Source: Rhizophagus irregularis
Taxonomy: Eukaryota; Glomeromycota; Glomeromycetes; Glomerales; Glomeraceae
DNA: 64,000 nt
NCBI RefSeq assembly: GCF_026210795.1
Contig: NC_089433.1
Coordinates: 3,311,001-3,375,000 of the forward strand
Direction: 5' to 3'
Of the stretch, positions 1 to 10,135 are shown piece by piece. Below the pieces are notes generated by a model. The model was not told where the DNA came from and searched no databases. It was given only the letters and a program-made list of their open reading frames with translations. Numbering within the stretch: the first letter of the stretch is position 1; the number at the start of each line of letters is the position of its first letter. Made by a program: the position numbers and the translations under genes.

Positions 1-43
1 AAAAACGTTTAATTTATAAATCTTTTATATTGAATTCAAAAAG

Positions 44-865
44 ATGTGGTACCGGCGTATGGGTAATAGATATGTCGAAAAACTATCCTTTATCTCACTT
101 TATCGGAATCGACGATTTACTCATATTCCCTCAAGATCCTGAAGATTTAACCCCAAACTCCACATTTCTTCAATGCAGCTTGACTGGTCCTTTACCTTTC
201 GAAGATAATTACTTTGATTATGTACATTGTAGAAACGCTCTTATGGATTTTAGTGTTACTGAATGGAAAGAAAAAATCATTCCGGAAATTATCAGAGTGA
301 CAAAACCCAATGGCTTCGTTGAACATTGCGAAGTGGATGAGCATTACGTAAATGAAGGTCAAATTATGAGAGAAATTACGAATTCAAGTTAGTAATTTTT
401 TATTTTATTATAAATATTATAAAGTAAATTTCAAACATTGTTGATTTATTTTATTATTAGTTACGAATTATAACACTTCTCGCAAAATTGATGGAATGAT
501 CGGTGAAAAATTGGATGAGATTTTGTTAGAAACTGGAGAGTTATATAATATACATCATCAACAAAAATATAGCCCTATTGGAGGTGGATGGGGAGGTGAA
601 TTCGGAAAACTGGTAAATTTTCCTTAAAAAAAAATCAATTTTTTTTTTGTAAATCACTTATTACTACTAATCATTTCTTCTTTTTTTTTTTTAGGCAATT
701 GATATCTTTGCCGGAAAATGTCGTATCATGAGAACAGAGCTTGCTGAAGAAATGAATATTACGCCTCAAGAATTTGATGAGAAAATCCAAGCCTGTCTTA
801 AAGAGGCAGAAACTACGAGAACCTATTTAAAATCTCATCGTGTATATGCCCAGAAACTAGCTTGA
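44..865 (+). CDS. SAM-dependent methyltransferase, 3' part (5' end outside window)
   Basis: Three exons are readable: 44-387, 461-612 and 695-865, joined at GT...AG introns (388-460 and 613-694). The reading frame stays open to TGA at 863-865. The first visible exon begins inside the SAM-binding motif I: the split glycine codon is completed by the first A, then CGTGVWVIDMS follows. Downstream are a motif II-like FIGIDDLLIFP, a motif III-like LPFEDNYFDYVHCRNAL, and a post-motif IIIRVTKPNGFVEHCEVDEH stretch typical of class I methyltransferases. The C-terminal exons encode GGWGGEFGKL and a basic, charged helical tail. Bases 1-43 are the end of an intron, so the start codon lies upstream of the window. 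The substrate cannot be read from the sequence; related fungal proteins are often annotated as generic S-adenosyl-methionine-dependent methyltransferases. No lesion was seen. Confidence 0.85.
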
Positions 866-2212
866 ATCTCTATTTTTTTTTATATATTCTTTTTTTTTTC
901 GAATAATAAAATAAAAATTCCAACTTTCTTTTCGTAGGAAAAAAAAATAATGAAATTATTATTATTATTTTTTTTTTCCTTTTATCGATTTTTTTTATTA
1001 AAGAAAAAAATATATATTTCGATTCGATCTATTTAGATTTTAAACATTTTTTTCTTTAATTGACGTAAATTTTTTTTTTTTCACCAAACACTTTTTAAGA
1101 AATTTACACAATATATAAGATATAAAAAAAAAATTATATGAACAATTTTATGGGAAATTTATCAATTCAACAAAAAAAATTTCGAGGGAGATAAAATGGA
1201 AATAATTACTTAATTATGATAAAAAAAAACACGTGTTTAAGAAAAATAAATGGTTTCTTGGATTAAAAACAATCACGGCTTTAAGACCCTTAAAAAAAAA
1301 ACAAAAAAAAAAAAATAATATTTAATTCACGTAATTATTTATCAATACAAAATTAATTGATCCATATCATGTATTGTAAGTGTCGTTTAACAAAAAGAAT
1401 AAAAGGTAAATAAAACTCGCTTATTTTTTCGAATTATTATAATAATTGTGAAGACAAAATTATAATAATTTGATATTACACGTTTTTAATATCCAATTCG
1501 ATATATGTATACTGTAAATTATATAATATATATATGTTCCATCTAATGATTTATCCGATATCTGATAATCATTTTATTAGATTTTACTATAGCGATCAGG
1601 TATACAAAAGATTCGCTTATGCGCTTATGCGGCTATTAATTTGTGGCTAGTTAAGTTCATAGCTTTTCTGTTTAGGTTATCCATTATTCATTATTGTGGC
1701 TAGTAATTGTAATTTCAAGTTATTTTATCGGATCGATAATTCGATATACTTGTTGTGTATATTTACAAATAACAAATTACAATAAATATACAAGCAATTA
1801 ACAAATAAACAAATAATTTTTAATTAGTGTCACTTTCATTATATATAAATTATAAAATATTTAAAATATGTAAAATATGATAATGAATTTTTTCATCTTT
1901 ATTTATTTAATATCTAATAATATTCTTTTAGCTATAAGATCATTAATGCGTAATACTGTAATGGATTATAATATAGTCCTACCATTCTTAACAAACGATA
2001 ATAATAATAATAATAATAATAAAATAAAAAGAAATTCTTATTTCTCATCTTTCTCATCTCTCGCGTTAATCCAAAACAACCAACTTTCTCTAAGCTTCCC
2101 TTATAATACATTCAATTGAAATTATCTAAATACGAGGATAAATATAAAAAAAATAATTTTCTTTCTTTTATTTAAATAACTATAAAATTTTTTTTTTTTA
2201 GATAAAATATAT
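866..2212. other. AT-rich intergenic region
   Basis: Mostly A/T runs with several poly-T and poly-A tracts. A short open frame at 1877-2119 (+) is rich in Asn and hydrophobic residues and has no recognisable domain, so I do not call it a gene. Nothing else supportable was seen. Confidence 0.6.
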
Positions 2213-3941
2213 CTATGTTTCACAATCTTTTTTTTGATCAACTTCTTTTTCCCCTATATTTAATGTAACGGAATCTCCGTTAATCGTCTTTCCAACTACA
2301 TTCACATTCTTACCTTCATCTTCCACCACACCATTTACACCATCTTTTATTTTTTCAATATTTTCATGATATCCATTCTGCCCATTTACACTCCTAAATG
2401 TCATATCTACTAACATACTATTATTTTCACTCTTTTCATTACTGTTTCCATTGACCATTTCAGCATAAATATCTAAATGTCCATTCACCGTATTATTTTG
2501 AATTTCATTCATTCCATTCGTATTTACTAATACGGTATTTGAGTCTACGTTCAAATTATTACCTGACATGTCATTCGGAATCTCTGCTTCCGCGAGATCG
2601 CCACCCAGACTTGCCATGAAGGAATCAAAATCCAAATTCATCCCATTACCTGATATTTTACTTGATTCTAATGAATCATACGTTCCAAATAATTCATCCA
2701 AATCCATGTTATCCATGTTATCCATATTTTCCATATTTTCCATATTTGCATCATTACCTTGCATGTTTACGTCCATTGTATTGAAATTCGGTAACATGTT
2801 ATCTAAATCGAAATTAATATCAATGTCCGATTGTCCAAATAACATTTTTGAATATTCTTCAACTGTTAAGGCATTACTGCCATCAACTTCGCTTGTTGTA
2901 TTAGCATTTAACAAACCATTTCCTGTTAAATAATTGGTAGTATTTGCTGATGATCCTTCAACGGTCGTAACTGGAAAATCATTCATATTAAATAATGATA
3001 TCAAGTCTTTCTCGGCAGCAGTAGTTGTAGCAGTGTCGTCAACGCCAGCATCAACATCAGCATCAGCACCTGAAGCTGTGATCGAAAATTTATTTTTTAT
3101 CGTATCGGTCGATAATCCATTGAATTGTGATGAATTTGGTTGTGATATATTTTTATTTGGTTGATCAACTTTTAACGTGACTCCTAAAGTCTTCAAGGTA
3201 ATAGTATTATTATTGTCCGAATTTGAAATGGTCTCTTCAGGAATAACCTTATTAAATGGGTTGAGAGGTTCTTCATTATTTGATAGAGTCAATGATTGTG
3301 TGATTGATCCTGCATTAATAGATTTTGGGTTCGTTGATAAGTTATTAGATTCAGTTGGTGACATCTCAATGTTCACATTTGGGAAAGATTCTGAATTAGG
3401 CAAATTAGAAATTTCTTTTTCTGATTGAGTTGATAATACTCCATTTGATTTAGTTTTTGATAATCTGATCGGATTTAGTAAAGATCCTTCGGTGCTTGAT
3501 GAATTATGAGATTTGCTTTTTGATTTTACAGATTTTGTCAAATTTAAGGTAGGTTTTGATGGTGTTTTTAAACTAAGAAATTTTTCGTCCAGCAGGCTCG
3601 ATGATGATGATGACGAAGGTGATGATGGTGATGATGGTGATAACGATGATGACGATGATGATGGTTCAGCAAAGCTATTAGTATTTACCAAAGAATCAAC
3701 TTTTATAATGTAGGGCGAAACATCATCAACATCGAACGGAAAAGGACACTAAAAAAGAATAAAAAATAATTTTAAATAATTTTTTTTTTAGAAAAAAAAT
3801 AATAAATTATAAGAAAAAAAAATGAAGACAATATACTTTTTTCTTCGCACATATCAGCATCTTCTCGGATAAACTAATATAACAATATTGAAGTTGTGTT
3901 GAACAATAAGGACAAGGATTTCTCTCGGTTTCAATTGACAT
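2213..3941 (-). CDS. Ser/Asn-rich acidic protein with N-terminal Cys (zinc-ribbon-like) motif
   Basis: Two exons on the minus strand, 3941-3837 and 3748-2213, with an 88-nt intron (GTATAT...TTTAG) in phase 0. Together they encode about 546 aa. The first exon starts MSIETERNPCPYC and ends in CAKKK; the second begins CPFPF. This gives the pattern C-P-x-C ... M-L-I-C-x4-C-P-F-P, a probable zinc-binding ribbon resembling the N-terminal Cys module seen in USPL1-type proteins (tentative). The rest is low complexity: a long Ser/Pro tract just after the ribbon, then Asn/Asp/Ser/Met-rich acidic sequence with repeated ENMENMDNMD-type units. It looks disordered, as in transcriptional activators or adaptors. 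The start was chosen because the Cys motif lies in exon 1, upstream of the first Met of the long exon. Function unknown. Confidence 0.7.
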
Positions 3942-5863
3942 GTTAAAAAAAAATTTTTTTTTACTCTAAAAAAAATAATACAAGCTTTGTGTGATTCCCG
4001 TTCCTAAAATAATAAATAAATAAATAAATAAATATATTAGCAATCTAATATTGAGTTATTATTATTTTTTTTTTGTCTTATTTACCAGAAGAGAATGAAA
4101 ATGATTTGAAAATAAACTAATTAATTAATTTTTTTTTTAAAAAAAAAATAATAATCGAACCTTTTGAGATTTGTATTTGATACTATTTTTTTGTATTAAT
4201 TAAAAAAAAAAAAAAATGTACAATGTGGTTAATATATGAAATTAAGAAATAAATGATATATCATGACAAATTCGTGGTGTAAGAACTTGACGCAAAATAA
4301 AAGGTTTTAAGACCTTTCATTCTGCAATCATGATCAGATTTGCCATAATATATTTTAAAAAAATAAAAAAAATACTCCCCCAAAATAAAATCCTGTAACA
4401 AGTTTTAAAAATGTTACACTCACTCATTCACTAACTTACTCACTAATTCAAAGAAAAAAATTTCTTACGAGATTTGTGTGATTAATTATAATTCATCAAT
4501 CAAAAAAATATACGTATATGTATATAATATATATATATAATATTTTTTATGACGTTTTTTAATTCGATAAAATGAATTAAGAAAATATTTTCATTAATAT
4601 ATAATTCAAAAAATTCTTTCTCTACCTGTTCCAAAGGAACTAAATTCAAAGAAACTAAATAACTATTTGAGGGTAAAAAATTACCAAATATTTGAAATCA
4701 ATTTTTTTTTTATAACCCAATTTTAAAGGAGTTATAGAAAAATTACTAACCTCTTTGGTAAAAAGTTTTAAAACACTTTCTTAAAAATTCTTTAACGGAC
4801 GGGAAAATTCGAAAGTATTTAAAAAAAATTTTTTTTTTTTTTCCTTGAAATTGTAATTGTGACATAAAAAAAGGATATACTCCTCCAATCATTTTGATTG
4901 GACAGTATTGTCATTATGCATCAAATGGGTAAAATAATAATGCGGACAATAAGGAAAAAGTTTATCACACAAGTAAACATATTATGGGATTTGCCGCAGT
5001 AACAAAAGCTCTGAAACAGGGAAATTTAATAACCTGTTTAAATACCGTTGTACAATATTTCATAATTGTTTTGTTTAATAAAGATACTGTACGTATTATC
5101 TTAAAATAAACAAACCCTTTTTACGAGCGAATCCGTGCGATAAATTTTTTTTTTGAAATCTTTCCAATTTTCAACTAACTCCTTTTAAACTACGTGAAAA
5201 CCATCACCGAGAGCGGATAAGGATTATCTCTGATCTTGTATGTTATTGTTTCCATAAACATTCTGTATTTATCCAGACTATTAGGACTAGTGTATTGCGT
5301 CAATCAGCATGACCATGCGTGACCAACATGGCTAAAAGCATTAAAAAGACATGCCTATCTCTCGTATGATGATAAATAATTTGCATGCGATCAAGTCAAT
5401 GGTTTATCCTCTTTATTGTTGATTATTAAATATTCTAATACCAATATTCGTCTAATTGGTAATAGATTATAATGACCCGAGATAGTCACTTGAAAGTATA
5501 TTAGCATTATCCATAGTACTGTATAGTACATGATTTTTCTTGAATTCTAATAATTCTAATTCTGTCCTACTTCAGCTTCGATAACTTTTTTATATAGCTA
5601 AGTAGAACTCTCATACAGTACAAACTACACCAAGGACTAATTAGCTTCAATGATTTTACTTCCTAATTGGTATCATGTGATTTGATAGATTTTTTTGGAG
5701 AGCTTCAAGTTGAAATTAGGATATTCATATTCGAATATAGAATTTGAGATTCGAATCTGTCAGATTCGAACGTACTATGAGATATGATGTGAATTTGCAA
5801 AGCTGTCGTCTATAACACACCAGATTACAATGCGTTAATTTTTCATTAATTTTATAATTGTGT
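3942..5863. other. Intergenic region, no gene seen
   Basis: AT-rich sequence with homopolymer runs, a TAAA microsatellite near 4015-4030 and an alternating TA tract near 4510-4545. No coding frame with a recognisable domain was found on either strand. Confidence 0.55.
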
Positions 5864-5948
5864 GTTATTGCACGGGCGTGATTGTTAATGGTATGTGCAC
5901 TTCGTGCCACATCGTTCCACTTATCAAGCACGATACCCGTGCAATAAC
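5864..5948. mobile_element. 85-bp palindromic (MITE-like) element
   Basis: A perfect 13-bp inverted repeat, GTTATTGCACGGG at 5864-5876 and its complement at 5936-5948. An inner CGTG...CACG pair and a GC-richer core follow, in strongly AT-rich surroundings. It has no coding capacity and no clear target duplication. It could be a small non-autonomous element or a structured RNA/regulatory palindrome. Confidence 0.45.
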
Positions 5949-6320
5949 TATTAATATAAGGAAACATTACTCATACACTATAATATTGAATAAATTTACT
6001 AGTTATATCAGAATGCAGGTTCTAGTCAACATTGAATCGGTCTTCCTATACAATATTATCATAGTCAGTTAGGATCAAGTTTCTCCAATTTAGCAAATAT
6101 GGATATTCATAATATGATATGTAATAATTGTGTCTGATTGATATGAAAAATTTTGAATATACTTTCCACACTTAGCCTTAAACGCGTAAAACACGACGTG
6201 TTAATATTCTCTGAACTGTGTGACTCAATAATTATACAAGATGAATAAAGTTTGTATCAATTTTCGGAAAAAAAAGTACATATACAGTATACCCTATATT
6301 TTTCCTTTTGTCTCAATTTT

Positions 6321-6370
6321 TTTCATACGTTTTTTTTCATACGTTTTTTTCATACGTTTTCATACGTTTA
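6321..6370. repeat. Short tandem repeat of CATACGTTTTT units
   Basis: About four consecutive units of CATACG followed by a variable T run, with two looser CGTACGTTT copies just downstream (to about 6412). A simple repeat. Confidence 0.6.
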
Positions 6371-6720
6371 ATTTATTTTCTCGTACGTTTAAAATCTTAT
6401 TTTTGGTACGTTTACATCCATTTATATGTCAGCATCTGTATAAAAATGGCAAATTAAGGTACTATTTATTTATTAAATGCCGTGAAGGGGGCTTTTAGCG
6501 TCTAGTCGATTAATGTATGACTTAGATACCGATTTTGGTCCCTGTTGAGGTCTACTGTTCTTTAGGAGAAACAGTTATGTATTTTCCTCAACATCAATTT
6601 TTTTTGACATCTTTTTCATGCAATTGATTTGTTCTCATTGAGAACTTTTTGGATTCAGAGTACTTTGTGGCCACAGTTTTACTGTGAACGTCCTACTACT
6701 CTGTTTCCAGAATTTCCAGA

Positions 6721-6826
6721 CCCTATAAAAAAAAATTCTGGAAAAAACTCTGATAAATGATCATTTTCTAGTTTTATTCCAAAGAAACTGACACGTGATC
6801 ATTTTTCTGAAAAATTTTTTATAGGG
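6721..6826. mobile_element. Foldback MITE, CCCTATAAAA termini, 3-bp target duplication
   Basis: A 106-bp segment starting CCCTATAAAAAAAAATT and ending in AATTTTTTATAGGG, with an inner TGATCA pair. It is flanked by AGA on both sides (6718-6720 and 6827-6829). The terminal sequence matches the element at 35113-35299, so both probably belong to one non-autonomous family. Confidence 0.5.
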
Positions 6827-7284
6827 AGATTGTATAGCAAATTCTCTGTGCGTAAGGTACTATACAGGGTATACAGTACATAATAACTAGGTCAATGGGC
6901 ATATGCTTAGAAATAGGTGTATGGTATTTAACTTTTTTCTGGAAGACGCTCATAATATATTCCAGATTAAAGCATAAATGTTCTGATATCATGTTTTCAC
7001 TCAACCATTCATGTTGAGGTTTAGTACTCATATTTCTTCTTAGATTACTACAAAAAAAAAGTAAAAGAAACGTTAAAACGTTCTTAATAAAGAAAAAAAT
7101 AAATGTTGATATTACATATATGCTATTGGAAATGATAATTTTCAAGAAAATTATTTATCATAAAGGAGAAATTGATGAAGTAAATTATCCTCCTTCATTT
7201 TCTTCCTTTCCCCTACTATTCCCTTACTCTTTCCCTTTACCTAAGAAAAAATGTTAGCTGGATTTATATGCAAGTTCTTTAGAA

Positions 7285-7335
7285 ATAGGGTTAGATTAGG
7301 GTTAGGATTAGGTTAAGGGAATTAGGTGTTAGGTT
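7285..7335 (+). repeat. Degenerate interstitial telomere-like repeat
   Basis: Contains irregular copies of TTAGGG and TTAGG (AGGGTTAGATTAGGGTTAGG, then variants) over about 50 bp. TTAGGG is the usual fungal telomere unit. The tract is too short and degenerate to be a telomere. Confidence 0.5.
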
Positions 7336-7425
7336 TTTCTTCAATTCCACTCAGTAGTATTGTTATGGGATATGGACAGAATCATTGGATTGTCCTAGAC
7401 TGGACTATCCGGTTCATGTCCGGTA

Positions 7426-7819
7426 TTGTATTTACGTCTGTTTTTGTATGGTACATGTCGAAAATTAGCAAAATTTACCAGGTTTAGATTTTTTAACCAT
7501 GTACTGTATACTTATAACTGAATCCTTAAATGCCAAATGACTAGATCAGCCGTCTTAGCCGGCTGAAGTCATGATAAATGTTCAGCATATTTGGATATAA
7601 TTATATTCGACGAGAACCCGCATCACTGATAAAATCCTTTTAAAGCGAAGAAATGAATAAATTTACAGTAAAAAGAGTGATATAAATAATGATAAAATTT
7701 CTTCAAAGAATAGGATCTTGACATCTCAAATTACAAAAAATTAATCACTTCTCTCCTGATAATGCCAGAAATAAAACATCAGAAGAAACAACCATTAAAA
7801 TTAAAAGTTATTATGTATA
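7426..7819. repeat. Direct repeat copy 1 (about 0.39 kb)
   Basis: Runs from TTGTATTTACGTCTG to the TTAAAAGTTATTATGTAT stretch and is collinear with 8776-9146, at roughly 90% identity by eye with small indels. It includes a CAGCCGGCTGAAG-like palindromic core. No coding capacity. Confidence 0.65.
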
Positions 7820-7882
7820 ATTTTTAAAATAAAGTACAAATCCGATAGGAACATGATATACGTGGGAGTGAATGTTCAAAGC

Positions 7883-8069
7883 CATGCCGAAATATTACAG
7901 CCAATTCAGCATTACACCGGTGTAACACTGGTAATATGAATCTTTAAACAAACAAAAATTTGGTGTAATAGATTTTACCATTGCGCCGCCTAAACTCTGA
8001 ATTATCCGGAATAATTACGCCCTCATGCATAGGATCATGATGCTAAACATTTTGCTCATATTCGGCATG
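7883..8069. mobile_element. Possible foldback element with CATGCCGAA termini
   Basis: CATGCCGAAATAT at the left is matched by the complement of CATGCCGAATATG at the right, about 190 bp apart. The inner sequence is GC-richer than its surroundings and includes an ACACCGGTGT palindrome. No target duplication was identified; tentative. Confidence 0.3.
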
Positions 8070-8775
8070 TTACGTCTTATCGCCAGATATTCATCGCCGG
8101 ATATTATATGCATGACTACAGAATACGGATTACAGTTTTACTTTATATTTACATTAATGATATAAGAAAAATGAGGTAAATGAAGCAATTAGTGAAATTA
8201 TCCATCAAACAATCCTTAACATTGATGTAATTGTCTAATTTATGTAAGGTTAACGAACTCGCTTTATTTGCCCAACACGTGTCATTTAATCAATCAGATA
8301 TCTCTCGAATCTCGTGAATGGCAAATCAAATTCTTTAAATTCTTCGCTATCATAATCTTAAACGAATTTTGAAATGTAAACCAGATTACCAGAGGGCTTG
8401 TAAGCTTGTTATATCGAGAGCTGGTTCTAACCATTATTTTTTTATGTTTCAGAAAAAACCAAGTCGTAGTACTGGTTATAACCATTACTATTAGACACTT
8501 TGTTATTGAATAATATTTGTCACGTGACTCTACGTAGCCAATTATTCAACATGGACTCCCCCATAATATTAACCTTAGCCGGCTAAGCCAAGCTATTTAA
8601 TATTGACGTTTCCACCCATTATTTGTCATCACTTACTAATATTGTATCAATTTTTTACAGGGGATACCTAAGATTGTTGATTTTTTGGCTGGCATTACGA
8701 CGTTAAGAATTAATCAAATGAGTGACAAATAGGATTTCACACTGAGAATACGAAGTAAAATGATGAGTGATACGT

Positions 8776-9146
8776 TTGTATTTACGTCTGTATTTTGTAT
8801 GGTACATGTCAAAAATTTATCAAGTTTAGATTTTTAACCATGTACTGTATACTTATAACTGAATCCTTAAATGCCAAATGACTAGATCAGCCGCCTCAGC
8901 CGGCTGAAGTCATGATAAATGTTCAGCATATTTGGATATAATTATATTCGACAAGAACCCCGCATCACTGATAAAAACCCTTTTAAAGCGAATGAAATAA
9001 ATAAATTTACAGTAATAGTAAAGAGTGTATAAATAATGATAAAATTTCTTCAAGGAATAGGATCTTGACACCTGAAATTAATCATCTGATAATGCCATTT
9101 TAGGAAATAAATAAACAACCATTAAAATTAAAAGAAGTTATGTATT
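8776..9146. repeat. Direct repeat copy 2 (about 0.37 kb)
   Basis: Second copy of the 7426-7819 repeat in the same orientation, about 1.35 kb downstream. The two copies differ by substitutions and short indels and lie in gene-free sequence. Confidence 0.65.
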
Positions 9147-10135
9147 GTAGTGCCATAATTCCAGAATTAATTTTAATTTAAATAATAGAGTATTTCGGAA
9201 TTATAGGGATCATCTATATTTTGTGTAACATTAATAGTCCGAAGTAATTTGGATCGGAAATGAAGATCATCCTAATAGTAATAATGATGTAATAAGTTAC
9301 AATTAATTTATTACCTTTTTTTAGGTGCATTTTAGAATTTTATAATATTGTTACTCATAAATATTAACTCACAACATGATTAAATAAAATAGATAATTAT
9401 TAAAAGCTCCTTCAAAAACACAATCTTTGACCGCTTAATTACAAATACTGTGCGCGAACTAACTTTCATAAGTAAAAACCGTCACACTTATCATCACCGG
9501 TTTACTAAATAAATTTCGATCTTAAAATTACCTATTGCAATTTATATTAATTTAGTAAAACGTTGTAAATTATAAAAATAATTTTATTTTTTCAAATTTC
9601 TTTCATTAATTTGTAATCTAAAAGAGGAATAGATTTAATGCAACAGACATAAAGTCAACTTCTTTGATAAATTTCGCTAATAATAAATATTCATTGGGAT
9701 CTTTCAAAAATCTTAGATGCCTAATGAAGGTATAATAGAAAAAAAAATAATCATTAGAAATTTTACCTATAGAATTATAGTCTACAATGTTATTATTTTT
9801 ATAGCTTTGACCAAGATAAATCAAGATAATAGTTTAAATCAGGAATTTAAATAAATTTGAAGCTATTTGCTCAATTACAAACTGATTTTATTTTTTGTAA
9901 AAATAAATTTTACATGTACTCTATAATCAAGTGTTGAACAAATATATAAAATAAGAATAAATAATATAATACTATACTATAGGTTATTTTCAATCTAGCT
10001 AGGTTTAATATAACTTATCATGCTATCATGTTCGTTCCGTCGTATCATCTTTGATTTATAATCTGTATAAAGAATTGGTTTTGGATTAATAAAATAAAAT
10101 TATAAAAATTATAAAATATATAAAATTTATAAAAC
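9147..10135. other. Intergenic and 3' flank of kinase locus A
   Basis: AT-rich. The part nearest the kinase (about 9845-10135) is nearly the same as 21360-21630 beside locus BC, including a TTGCTCAATTACAAACTG stretch. The duplicated unit therefore included 3' flanking DNA. A small minus-strand frame at 9618-9824 has no recognisable features. Confidence 0.55.

Noticed and set aside
1877-2119. 80-residue frame with an Asn run
   Set aside because: Low complexity, no domain, no splice partner, and it lies in an AT-rich spacer where such frames are expected by chance.
2568-3713. Several plus-strand frames opposite the Ser/Asn-rich gene
   Set aside because: They are complements of the low-complexity minus-strand exon and have no features of their own.
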